Of a stretch of DNA of 64,000 nt, positions 24,225-31,959 are shown piece after piece; position 1 is the first letter of the stretch, and each line of letters opens with the position of its first letter. The translations under genes and the position numbers were made by a program. The notes under the pieces are model-generated. The model searched no databases. It was not told the DNA's origin and saw only the letters and a list, made by a program, of their open reading frames with translations. The stretch comes from Solirubrobacteraceae bacterium (GTDB lineage: Bacteria; Actinomycetota; Thermoleophilia; Solirubrobacterales; Solirubrobacteraceae): positions 62,001-126,000 of the forward strand of contig JANJTP010000070.1 in NCBI GenBank assembly GCA_024711025.1, read 5' to 3'.

Positions 24225-25154
24225 ATGAGCTCGCCGTCGACGGCCGCGCGCGAGCCCGGCGCCCAGGCGGGAGCCGAGGCGGCGATCGCCCAGGCGGCGC
24301 GCGCGGCGCGCGCCGCCGCCACCGGGCGCAACGACGCGATCCACGGCCCGGCCGCGATCGGCGTGCCGCTGCGGAGGTTCGCGGCGCTCGTCTGGACGAT
24401 CGCCGTGAGCGACTTCAAGCTGCGCTTCTACGGCTCGGCGCTCGGCTACCTCTGGCAGCTCGTCCACCCGCTCCTGCTGTTCGGCGTCCTCTACCTCTTC
24501 TTCACGCAGATCCTGCGCTTCCCCGACGTCGAGTTCTACCCCGTCGTGCTGCTGCAGGGGATCGTCGTCTTCACGTTCCTCTCACAGGCGACGAGCGGCG
24601 CGGTCGGATCGCTGGTGGAGAAGGAGATCCTCGTCCGCAAGATCCAGTTCCCGCGACTGGCGGTGCCGTTCTCAGTGGTGCTGACGGCCTTCTTCACGCT
24701 CGCGATGAACTACGTCGTCGTCTTCCTCTTCCTGCTGATCCAAGGCGGCGGACCGCACCTCACGTGGCTCTGGGAGCTGCCGCTGATGCTGCTGGCGCTG
24801 ACGGTCCTGGCGACGGCGATCGCGTCGCTGCTGGCGGCGCTCTACGTGCGCTACCGCGACGTGCGGCCGATCTGGGAGGTGGTCCTGCAGGCGCTGTACT
24901 TCGTCTCGCTCGTGCTGATCCCGATCGAGGCGGTCACGAACGACACGCTCGCCAAGCTCCTGCTGCTCAACCCGTTCGCCTGCATCGTCCAGCAGCTCCG
25001 CCACGCGGTCGTCGACCCCAGCGCGCCGTCGACGCTCGACGTCCTCGGCGACCCGCTCCTGCTGGCGATCCCGATCGCGATCTTCGCCGTGATCGTCGTC
25101 GTCGCGTTCAGGACCTTCGACCGCATGGCGCCGAAGATCGCCGAGGAGCTGTAG
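24225..25154 (+). CDS. wzm: Wzm-like polysaccharide ABC transporter permease
   Basis: The membrane subunit of the exporter, 309 residues with about six helices (for example LLFGVLYLFFTQIL, VVFLFLLIQ, LMLLALTVLATAIASLLAAL). It has the ABC-2 family segments FKLRFYGSALGYLWQLVHPL and YVRYRDVRPIWEVVLQALYF. The first 50 residues are Ala-rich and cytoplasmic. The ATG at 24225 is chosen; a GTG at 24192 would add 11 residues and lies closer to the wzt stop. Confidence 0.86.
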   Translation: MSSPSTAAREPGAQAGAEAAIAQAARAARAAATGRNDAIHGPAAIGVPLRRFAALVWTIAVSDFKLRFYGSALGYLWQLVHPLLLFGVLYLFFTQILRFPDVEFYPVVLLQGIVVFTFLSQATSGAVGSLVEKEILVRKIQFPRLAVPFSVVLTAFFTLAMNYVVVFLFLLIQGGGPHLTWLWELPLMLLALTVLATAIASLLAALYVRYRDVRPIWEVVLQALYFVSLVLIPIEAVTNDTLAKLLLLNPFACIVQQLRHAVVDPSAPSTLDVLGDPLLLAIPIAIFAVIVVVAFRTFDRMAPKIAEEL

Positions 25155-25161
25155 GCGAGTA

Positions 25162-25251
25162 GTTCCACATGATCAGGCCGTGAGGTCGGCGAGGGCGCGG
25201 CTGGCGGCCGAGTTGGTGGTCGAACGCGATGGCGGCGGCCAGCGCGAGGGG
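25162..25251 (-). pseudogene. Possible transposase 3' end remnant
   Basis: In the gap between two convergent genes the minus strand reads LALAAAIAFDHQLGR in one frame and SRALADLTA followed by a stop in the next frame. Joined by a one-base shift these resemble the conserved tail of some actinobacterial insertion-sequence transposases (hydrophobic helix, then H-x-L-G-RPSRAL and a stop). It is short and I see no terminal repeats, so the call is tentative. It would fit the arrival of the adjacent toxin-antitoxin pair by transposition. Confidence 0.3.
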
Positions 25252-26100
25252 TCAGCCTTCCGCCGCAGTCAATACCGCCGCGTAGGCGATGCAGATCGCT
25301 TCGACGCGAGCCGCGGGGAGCGCGAGGCGAGTCGCTCGCATCGCCATCTCGATGCCGGGGGCGCCGCGCCGGCCGAAGAACCTGTTCAGGTACGCGATCG
25401 CTGCGGTGGTCACCTCGCCGGCCGTCTCGTCTTGCGTGAGGCGGCGGAGGGTTTGGCCGACTTCCGCCGGCTTGGTGGTCTGCATGAGCCGCAGGACGTC
25501 CGCGGCGTCCTTGTCATCGAGGCGCCCCGCCTTAGTGGACCGCAGCCGATCGTGGAGCTTGTGTGCCTTGGCGATCAGGAGTGCGGCGGGTCCGGCGACC
25601 TCGGCGGTGATCGCGCGCCGATCGTCTGGCTCGAGCGCGGCGATGACCATCGGCGCGTGATCGACGAGACAACCCTCGAGACCGCTCGCCTTGCGTGCGG
25701 CCTGCTTGCCGTGGATGCCGAGCCGCGCGCCCCTGTGCCCCCCGCTGGGCGCGATGGCCTCGGGGACAATCAGGTCGACGGGCACGTCGACGGACTCGGC
25801 GCCGACCTTCACGGTCGCGGTCCAGATCCCGGGCTCGATGTGGCCGTCGTAGAGTGCCAGCGTAAAGCCGGCGTCCTTCATCGCAGCTTCGATCAGAGGA
25901 TCGCGGCTGAGGCGTTGCGGGTTGACGGCGAGGTCGGCGTCGGTGGTGAACGGCGCGATCGACAGGTCGCCGTCGCCGGTGTGCAGGTAGACCGCCTGCG
26001 CGCCGGCGATGACGAGCGCGTCGGCGTGGCCCTGAAGCGCGAACAGCGCGTCGAGGAGGGCGCGCCGAGCGGCGACATAGCGCGGGTCGACGCTGGTCAC
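25252..26100 (-). CDS. AbiEii-like nucleotidyltransferase, probable toxin
   Basis: A 282-residue protein with a nucleotidyltransferase-type N-terminus: IAGAQAVYLHTGDG near 31-44 and TTDADLAVN near 52-60 correspond to the G-(G/S) helix and the DxD metal pair. Later sequence (LLIAKAHKLHDRLR, LDDKDAADVLRLM) matches the C-terminal helical part of AbiEii/type IV toxins. The GTG start lies four bases after the stop of the partner gene. Such pairs act as abortive-infection or plasmid-stability modules. Activity is inference. Confidence 0.7.
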   Translation of the reverse strand: MTSVDPRYVAARRALLDALFALQGHADALVIAGAQAVYLHTGDGDLSIAPFTTDADLAVNPQRLSRDPLIEAAMKDAGFTLALYDGHIEPGIWTATVKVGAESVDVPVDLIVPEAIAPSGGHRGARLGIHGKQAARKASGLEGCLVDHAPMVIAALEPDDRRAITAEVAGPAALLIAKAHKLHDRLRSTKAGRLDDKDAADVLRLMQTTKPAEVGQTLRRLTQDETAGEVTTAAIAYLNRFFGRRGAPGIEMAMRATRLALPAARVEAICIAYAAVLTAAEG

Positions 26101-26104
26101 CCAG

Positions 26105-27214
26105 TCAGCGTAGACGGCGCTGCGGGAGGCTCGCGAGGCGCCATTGATCCTCGCTGTCGGACATCCATCGCAGGATGGCCTCGCCTTCGGCCGGCATGCG
26201 TCCGTTGCCGGTCAGGCAGTCGACGACGAGCTGCGACGCGGCGACGTAGGAGACGCCCGCATCCGTCGACGTGCGCTCCCAGACGACGTCATCGAACGGT
26301 CGCAGCAGGATCACGTTGGCGCCCTCGTCAGCGGGCAGCAGGCCGAGCTGGCCGGCGATCAGCGGGACATCCTCGCAGTAGACGGCCAGCAGGGCCGGCG
26401 CCGCGACGGCCGCCAGGCGCACCGCGGCGAACGATCCGGTCACCGCGGCTCGGCTGGGTGTGTCGGCGAGCGCGGTCAGCGCGCTCGGGCCGCCGGTGGG
26501 TGCGATGAAGCTGATGGCGAAGTCGCGCTTGAAGACGTCGTAGCCGGCGGCCCAGGCGCGAAGCAATGCAGGGACGTCGACATCTTCGACAATGCCGCGG
26601 CGACCGCGGCTGATCAGCGCGTCACGGTCGAGCGCGTCGAGCAGGCGCGAGACGTAGCCGGGGTTGAGATCGGCGGCGGCCGCGATATCGCTGACCGCAT
26701 ATGGCGGCCTGACATCGGCCAGGAGTCGTACCAGCCGGCCCGCTCGTGGCCCGCGGATCGACGCCGGCCCTCGTGGCTTGGGGCTCGGGTTGCGCTCCGC
26801 TCCGTCGGACTTGATGAAGACGACCGGGTTGTCGAGCTTGAGCAGCGCGTTCCCGGTGCCATCGAGGTAGTTGATCTTCTCGTCGGCGAGCAGCTCGCGC
26901 GTGCGCGCGCTGAGCCACGGGGCCACGACGAGCAGTGGGACGTAGCCCGCAAGCGCCCGAAGCGAGCGTGCAATGCCCGGAAGCAAGCCGCCGACTTCGC
27001 GAGGTTCCATCGACGTGCGCGCCTCGACGGCAATCGTCGTGTATGTGCCATTAGGAGCGCGCAACTCGATGAGCGCGTCGGTCGGCGCCTCCGGCACGTT
27101 GATGGCGCCGCGCTTGGCGCGCTCGACGGTCCAGGTCTCCGGCATGCGTTCGGCGAGCCAGGCTGTGGCGGCGTCGATGAGCTCTGTTTCCTGGATTACC
27201 GCGTTTGCGGGCAT
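26105..27214 (-). CDS. AbiEi-like antitoxin/regulator with winged helix
   Basis: A 369-residue protein. Residues 1-150 look like an alpha/beta endonuclease-type fold (IAVEARTSMEPREV; NYLDGTGNALLKL, a motif frequent in AbiEi-family antitoxins). Residues about 165-230 form a winged helix (RLVRLLADVRPPYAVSDIAA, LNPGYVSRLLDALDRDALI). The remainder is a mixed alpha/beta end. It precedes the nucleotidyltransferase gene, the normal antitoxin-toxin order. The ATG at 27214 is chosen because a TAAAAT -10 lies ten bases upstream. A large concentric palindrome upstream suggests autoregulation. Confidence 0.68.
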   Translation of the reverse strand: MPANAVIQETELIDAATAWLAERMPETWTVERAKRGAINVPEAPTDALIELRAPNGTYTTIAVEARTSMEPREVGGLLPGIARSLRALAGYVPLLVVAPWLSARTRELLADEKINYLDGTGNALLKLDNPVVFIKSDGAERNPSPKPRGPASIRGPRAGRLVRLLADVRPPYAVSDIAAAADLNPGYVSRLLDALDRDALISRGRRGIVEDVDVPALLRAWAAGYDVFKRDFAISFIAPTGGPSALTALADTPSRAAVTGSFAAVRLAAVAAPALLAVYCEDVPLIAGQLGLLPADEGANVILLRPFDDVVWERTSTDAGVSYVAASQLVVDCLTGNGRMPAEGEAILRWMSDSEDQWRLASLPQRRLR

Positions 27215-27230
27215 GGCAAAAGAGATTTTA

Positions 27231-27299
27231 GGGGCAGAATTGCCTGATATCAACGATTTGCGTTGGCCGCAAATCATTCTAGACAGGCAATCTTGCCCC
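27231..27299. promoter_or_regulatory. Concentric palindromic operator upstream of the AbiEi-like gene
   Basis: Two nested dyads share one centre at 27265. The inner has perfect arms GATTTGCG (27255-27262) and CGCAAATC (27268-27275). The outer has GGGGCAGAATTGCCTG (27231-27246) against CAGGCAATCTTGCCCC (27284-27299), matching at 14 of 16 positions. Each outer arm is itself a palindrome, GGCA-N4-TGCC. The site is AT-richer than its surroundings and covers the region upstream of the TAAAAT at 27225-27230. Confidence 0.7.
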
Positions 27300-27370
27300 G
27301 CCAGGACGCTGCTAGCGCTTACGCGGCGATCGTGTGCACGCCGTCGACGATCTCGGTGGCGACGCCCCCC

Positions 27371-28078
27371 TCACCCTCGCCCCCGCGTGCGCCGCACCAG
27401 CGGGCCGAGCATCGGGCGTACCGGCGCGAGCGGCGCCGAGCGCCACACGCGGCGGGCCGCCGCCTCGGCGCGGGCCGGGGCGCCGGAGCGCAGCTCGGCG
27501 AGCTCGCGTAGGGCGCGCTCGTGCTCGATCCGCAGCTGGGCGACCGCGGCGGCGAGGTCGGCCATCAGTCGTCGGGGCTCGAGCGCCTCGGCCGGCGGCG
27601 GCTCGGCGGCCAGCTCGCTCACAACGGCGACCAGCGCCTCCGCGGCCTCGGCGCCGTCCGCGGCCGGTGCAGGGATCTCACGGACCCGCGCCTCCGGGCG
27701 CAGCTCGCGCAACAGCGCCGCGGTCGCCGAGCCGACGCCGACGAGGTCGACCGGCAGGTCGACCGCGACGACGTCGAGCAGGCGCTCGGGACGAGCGAGG
27801 TCGATGGCGGCGACCGACGCCGGCCAGACCAGGACCGCGCGACCGTCGGCACGGACGTCGTAGAGGCGCACGGCGTCCGCCGGCCGCAGCGCGAGCGCGA
27901 CGTCGAATCGCTCGCCGCCGAGCTCGTCGAGTGCCGTGCCGATCGCACCGTCGCCGTTCGGGCGCGGCTCCGCCGCCGCGAGGACGACGCCGGCGACGTT
28001 CCCGAGGGCGCGCCAGAGACCGCCCGCCGGCTCCCGCGGCTCGGGGGCCCCGGAGGCCGAGACGACACAGAGGCGCAT
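27371..28078 (-). CDS. Unknown protein of the glycan locus with coiled-coil tail
   Basis: A 235-residue protein I do not recognise. Residues 1-130 look like half of a GT-B Rossmann fold (MRLCVVSASGAPEP; FDVALALRPADAVRLYDV; VVAVDLPVDLVGVGS), without visible sugar-nucleotide site. Residues 165-205 are a coiled coil, and the end (RVWRSAPLAPVRPMLGPLVR) is basic and amphipathic. A similar tail (NALPVLGPLLAARR) ends the GT4 at 30711. It is divergent from the next gene with a 21-base gap. Confidence 0.65.
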   Translation of the reverse strand: MRLCVVSASGAPEPREPAGGLWRALGNVAGVVLAAAEPRPNGDGAIGTALDELGGERFDVALALRPADAVRLYDVRADGRAVLVWPASVAAIDLARPERLLDVVAVDLPVDLVGVGSATAALLRELRPEARVREIPAPAADGAEAAEALVAVVSELAAEPPPAEALEPRRLMADLAAAVAQLRIEHERALRELAELRSGAPARAEAAARRVWRSAPLAPVRPMLGPLVRRTRGRG

Positions 28079-28099
28079 CGCCGGCCATGATCCCACGTC

Positions 28100-28978
28100 G
28101 TGCCCGAGCCCAGCGTCGTCATCGTCGGTCGCCGCAGCTCCTGGGGCACCTGTCTCCCGTCGGTGCAGCCGGACGGCGTGCGGCTCCGCTGGCTGGAGCG
28201 CTCTCCGGGAGGGCGGGCGGCCGGCGGCGCCCTGGACGCGGCGACGCTCGCCGGGGCGCTCGGCCGTGAGTCGCCGGACGCCGCGGGGCTCGTCGTCGCG
28301 CTCGACCCCGAGCCCGGCGACGCGGCGGCGATCGCCGCCGCGGGCGCGCGCTCGGCGGCCTGGCTCCCGTGCCGGCGCAGGGGCCTCGACGAGCTGGCGC
28401 TCGAGGGCTTCGACGTCGTGCTCGCGGCCTCGCTCGACGCCGCCCGAGCCGTCGGGCCGGCCGCTCGGATCGAGCCGCTGCCGGTCGACGACGCGCTGTT
28501 CGCCCCGGTCGGCGAGCCGGCGGTCCCGGTGCGGGCGCTGTTCGACGGCCCGGCGAGCAAGCGCCGCGACGCGCTGCTGAACCCGGCCAAGCACGACTTC
28601 GACCTGCTGCACCTGGCGGGCGGCGCGGGCATCGCCCGGCTCGCCGATCTGCAGGCCCGCTGCGCGGTCGCGGTGGACCTGGCCGAGGAGGACGACCTGC
28701 CCGGCCGCGACCGGATCGGCACGGCGCTTGCCGCCGGGCTGCTGGTGCTCGCCGAGCGCCCGCTCGACCGGCCGGGCGTCGAGCCGGGCGTCGAGCTCGC
28801 GACGTTCGAGGGCCCATGGGAGCTTCGTGAGCTGCTCGGCGAGGTCGGCCGCAACCCCGACGCTTTCCGCTCGACGCGGATTCGCGGGAGGCTCGCCGCC
28901 GAGCCGCTGCGCGCATCCGTCGCCTGGCCGCGCCTGGTGGCGTCGCTGCTGGCAGGCGGCGACCGGAACCGTGGCTGA
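28100..28978 (+). CDS. CgeB-like glycosyltransferase-fold protein
   Basis: A 292-residue protein with a GTG start. Its second half follows the CgeB/GT1-like pattern: IGTALAAGLLVLAERPLDRP, then PWELRELLGEVGRNPDAFRS, TRIRGRLAAEPLRASVAWPR. The same end pattern (RIRGRRKAEIFRAS...PRVLADLL) occurs in the gene at 29682, so the two are related. The first half is shortened. It probably transfers or binds a sugar in surface glycan assembly, but no catalytic residue can be named. Confidence 0.62.
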   Translation: MPEPSVVIVGRRSSWGTCLPSVQPDGVRLRWLERSPGGRAAGGALDAATLAGALGRESPDAAGLVVALDPEPGDAAAIAAAGARSAAWLPCRRRGLDELALEGFDVVLAASLDAARAVGPAARIEPLPVDDALFAPVGEPAVPVRALFDGPASKRRDALLNPAKHDFDLLHLAGGAGIARLADLQARCAVAVDLAEEDDLPGRDRIGTALAAGLLVLAERPLDRPGVEPGVELATFEGPWELRELLGEVGRNPDAFRSTRIRGRLAAEPLRASVAWPRLVASLLAGGDRNRG

Positions 28979-29162
28979 GGCCCGCTCCACCGATCGCGGG
29001 CCCCACCGGCCCGGCGCTCGGTCGATTCGGGCCGAGCTGCGCAGCCACCCGTGGAGCGCCGCCGCGCTCGCCGGGCTCGTGCTGGCGGCGACGCTCGTGC
29101 TCAGCGCGACTCGTACTCGAACGGCAGCGAGCCGGCGATCTCCGAGAGCCGGGGGGCGCTGA
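28971..29162 (+). pseudogene. Truncated membrane-protein ORF
   Basis: A GTG overlapping the end of the previous gene opens a 63-codon frame with one clear membrane helix (SAAALAGLVLAATLVLSA) after a basic segment. It then runs 62 bases into the end of rfbC on the other strand. It looks like the N-terminus of a larger membrane protein cut off by the rfbC junction. It could also be a chance frame. Confidence 0.3.
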
Positions 29163-29667
29163 GATCGCGCTCGGAGACGATGCGCTCACCCGCCGCGATG
29201 GGCCAGTCGATCGCGACGTCCGGGTCGTCGAGCGAGAAGCCGCGCTCGACCTCGGACGAGTAGTAGGCGCTCTGCTGGTAGACGACGTCGGCGACGTCGC
29301 TGAGCACGCAGAAGCCGTGGGCGAAGCCGATCGGCGCGTAGAGGACGTGCAGCCGCTCGTCGGTCAGCTCGAACGCCTCCCACTCGCCGAACGTCGGCGA
29401 GCCGCGGCGCACGTCGACGAGCACGTCGACGATCGCCCCGCGGGCGCAGCGAACGAGCTTCGACGCGCCGGCGCCGATCTGGAAGTGCATCCCGCGGATC
29501 GTGCCGCGGCGCGAGCGCGAGTGGTTGTGCTGGACCATCTCCTCGACGACGCCGAGCTCGGCGAACGTGCGTCGCCGGTAGGTCTCGGCGAAGAACCCGC
29601 GCTCGTCGCCGAAGACGGTCGGAGCGATCAGCAGGGGGCCTTCCAGGCGTGTGGGAAGCAGCTCCAT
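29101..29667 (-). CDS. rfbC: RmlC/RfbC, dTDP-4-dehydrorhamnose 3,5-epimerase
   Basis: Third enzyme of dTDP-L-rhamnose synthesis. The 188-residue cupin has PTVFGDERGFFAETYRRRTF, the catalytic His61 in TIRGMHFQ, the DVLVDVRRGSPTFG strand, YAPIGFAHGFCVLSD and tyrosines at 130-136 (VVYQQSAYY). Length and motifs are normal. RmlA, B and D are not in the window. The ATG at 29667 is chosen; a longer open frame belongs to the antisense of neighbouring genes. It indicates rhamnose or a related deoxysugar in the glycan. Confidence 0.93.
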   Translation of the reverse strand: MELLPTRLEGPLLIAPTVFGDERGFFAETYRRRTFAELGVVEEMVQHNHSRSRRGTIRGMHFQIGAGASKLVRCARGAIVDVLVDVRRGSPTFGEWEAFELTDERLHVLYAPIGFAHGFCVLSDVADVVYQQSAYYSSEVERGFSLDDPDVAIDWPIAAGERIVSERDLSAPRLSEIAGSLPFEYESR

Positions 29668-29681
29668 CGTGGACGTGAACC

Positions 29682-30686
29682 TCAGTGCGTGGTGGCCAGG
29701 AGCCGGTCGGCGGCGCGTGCGAAGCCCGGCCGGGAAGAGGGCAGCGCGCGCAGGTCGGCGAGCAGGTCGGCGAGCACGCGCGGATACACCCGCGATGCGC
29801 GGAAGATCTCGGCCTTGCGCCGACCGCGGATCCGCACGTCGTGCCAGATCCCCGGGAAGCGCTCGAGCATCGTGACGATCTCCGCGAGCTCCCCGGGGGT
29901 CGAGAGCTCCAGCAGGTCGATGCCGGGCTCGAGGCCGTGGCTGGGGCTGAGCGACTCCGTCAGCACGAGGTGACCGGCCGCGAGGTGCAGGCAGACGCGG
30001 TTCTCGAAGCTCGGGTAGGGGTTGTTGTGGACGTTGATCGCGACGTGGTGCTCGTCGAGCAGCTCCTCGAGGTGCGCGGCGTCGACGCCGAACGCGAGGT
30101 GCAGGACCTCTCGGCGCTCGCGGACCTCGGCAAGCATGCGCTCGCGGTGCGGCGTCGAGCGCCCGACGAACAGGACGCGCGGCTCGTCCGGCGGAGGTCC
30201 GACCGGGCGGTAGAAGCGATCCGCGACCGGCAGCGGCAGCGAGCGCCACACCGGGAGGATGGAGCCGGCCGCGCCGGCGATGTATGGATCGAAGGTGACG
30301 ACGCGGTCGACGTTCAGGGGATCGACCTGGCCGAGCTCCCAGAGCCGGCGCTCGAGGTCCTCGTGAGCGGGCGTGCCGCGGCGCGTGCGCGGCAGCGGCT
30401 CGGTGAGGAAGCCCAGGACGACGCCGGGCAGGTCGTGCAGCGCGCCGGCCGGCAGCACCTCGGGGCGGAACACGACGACGGCGTCGGGGGCGTACGCCTC
30501 GAGCTCGGCCAGCAGGCGATCTGCGTCGGCGCCCTGACGGAACTCGACGAAGCGGCTCTCGCAGCCGAGGTCGGCGGCGACGTCGGGCTCGAGCGAGCAG
30601 GCCTCGAAGAACGTGGCCTGGCCGACGAACGCGATGCGGGCGGGGAGCGCCGGCGGGCCGCCGGGGATCTGGGCGCGGGCGTCCAT
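29682..30686 (-). CDS. CgeB-like glycosyltransferase
   Basis: A 334-residue GT-B-fold protein. The C-terminal half has the CgeB pattern INVHNNPYPSFENRVCLHLA, AGHLVLTESLSPSHGLEPG and FPGIWHDVRIRGRRKAE. The N-terminal half has IAFVGQATFFEACSLE and VVFRPEVLPAGAL. Such proteins are found in spore-coat and surface glycan loci. Substrate is unknown. It is divergent from the GT4 at 30711 with a 24-base gap and is followed by rfbC. Confidence 0.75.
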   Translation of the reverse strand: MDARAQIPGGPPALPARIAFVGQATFFEACSLEPDVAADLGCESRFVEFRQGADADRLLAELEAYAPDAVVVFRPEVLPAGALHDLPGVVLGFLTEPLPRTRRGTPAHEDLERRLWELGQVDPLNVDRVVTFDPYIAGAAGSILPVWRSLPLPVADRFYRPVGPPPDEPRVLFVGRSTPHRERMLAEVRERREVLHLAFGVDAAHLEELLDEHHVAINVHNNPYPSFENRVCLHLAAGHLVLTESLSPSHGLEPGIDLLELSTPGELAEIVTMLERFPGIWHDVRIRGRRKAEIFRASRVYPRVLADLLADLRALPSSRPGFARAADRLLATTH

Positions 30687-30696
30687 GGGCCGCGGC

Positions 30697-30702
30697 TACG
30701 AT
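30697..30702 (+). promoter_or_regulatory. -10 element TACGAT of a likely leaderless promoter
   Basis: TACGAT stands eight bases before the GTG at 30711, with no ribosome site between. A TANNNT hexamer seven to nine bases before the start codon recurs at several genes in this window. Confidence 0.45.
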
Positions 30703-30710
30703 ACCCGCGC

Positions 30711-31958
30711 GTGCGGGTGGCCTTCCTCCTCAACGACCTGCAGCTCTCGGGCGGGGTCGGCGTCGTCGTCACGCACGCGCGCAACCTCGCTCGCGACCAC
30801 GGCTTCGACGTGACGCTCGTCCTCGTGCGCGAGCACGCCGAGCCGCACTGGCCCTACGAGCAGCTCGAGCACCTGCACGTGGTGACGCTCGCGCAGGCTC
30901 GCCGCGAGCGCTTCGACGTGGCCGTCTCGACGTGGTGGGAGACCGTCTACACGCTGTTCCTCGTGCCGGCCGAGCGCTATGCATCGTTCGTCCAGAGCCT
31001 CGAGGACCGCTTCTACCCGACCTGGAACCCGGCCGACCGACTCGGCGCCCGTATCGCCCTCGATCTCCCGGTGGCGTTCATCACCGAGGCCGCGTGGATC
31101 GCGCAGACGCTCGCCGAGCTGCGGCCGGAGGCGCCGGTCCATCTCGTCCGCAACGGGATCGACAAGGAGGTCTTCGCCCCGCTCGCCGCACCGCCGGAGC
31201 CCGGCCCGGGGCCGCTGAGGGTGCTCGTCGAGGGCGACCCGCGCTCCTGGTTCAAGGGCGTCGGCGAGGCCATCCACGCGGTACGGGCGATGAGCGAGCC
31301 CGTGGCGCTGACGCTCGTCTGCCCCACTCGCGAGGGGCTCGATCCGCAGGACGCCGCGCGGGCGATCGGACCGCTCGGCCAGCGGGAGCTGGCCGAGCTC
31401 TACGCGCGCACAGACGTGCTGCTGAAGCTCAGCCGCGTCGAGGGCATGTACGGACCGCCGCTGGAGGCGTTCCACATGGGCGCGACCTGCGTGACGACCG
31501 AGGTGACCGGCCACGAGGAGTACGTGCGCCACGGCGTCAACGCGCTCGTCGTCGACTGGGACGACGAGCGCGGCACCGCGCGCCAGCTGGATCTGCTGGC
31601 GCGCGACCGCGCGCTGCTGGGGCGCCTGCGCCGCGGCGCGCTCCGGACGGCTCGCGCCTGGCCCGGCTGGGAGGAGGCGAGCGGCCCGATGGCGACGGCG
31701 CTGCACGAGATCGCCGCGGCGCCGGCGCCCGACCCGTACGCCCACCTGCCGCGGCTGCTCGCCGACATCCGCGCCGGGATCGAGGCCGAGCGCGGCCTCG
31801 TCCACGAGCGCCGTCAGCTCCTGCACGACGCGCGGCGCTGGCAGCGGATCAACGCCCTGCCGGTGCTCGGCCCCCTGCTTGCGGCGCGCCGCAAGGTGAG
31901 GCACAGGCTCACCAGCGCCCGTGACCGCCGGCGCCGCACGACCGTCGGGGGTCGCTGA
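30711..31958 (+). CDS. GT4-family glycosyltransferase with basic tail
   Basis: A 415-residue glycosyltransferase. It has the GT4 start VAFLLNDLQLSGGVGVVV, a nucleotide-sugar domain (PVHLVRNGIDKEVF, VLVEGDPRSWFKGVGEAIHA) and the E-x7-E type motif SRVEGMYGPPLEAFHMG. After a helical linker (residues 340-385) it ends with WQRINALPVLGPLLAARRK, a basic amphipathic tail that may touch the membrane. Stop and next start are one base apart, so it is co-translated with the gene at 31960. Confidence 0.85.
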   Translation: MRVAFLLNDLQLSGGVGVVVTHARNLARDHGFDVTLVLVREHAEPHWPYEQLEHLHVVTLAQARRERFDVAVSTWWETVYTLFLVPAERYASFVQSLEDRFYPTWNPADRLGARIALDLPVAFITEAAWIAQTLAELRPEAPVHLVRNGIDKEVFAPLAAPPEPGPGPLRVLVEGDPRSWFKGVGEAIHAVRAMSEPVALTLVCPTREGLDPQDAARAIGPLGQRELAELYARTDVLLKLSRVEGMYGPPLEAFHMGATCVTTEVTGHEEYVRHGVNALVVDWDDERGTARQLDLLARDRALLGRLRRGALRTARAWPGWEEASGPMATALHEIAAAPAPDPYAHLPRLLADIRAGIEAERGLVHERRQLLHDARRWQRINALPVLGPLLAARRKVRHRLTSARDRRRRTTVGGR

Positions 31959-31959
31959 C

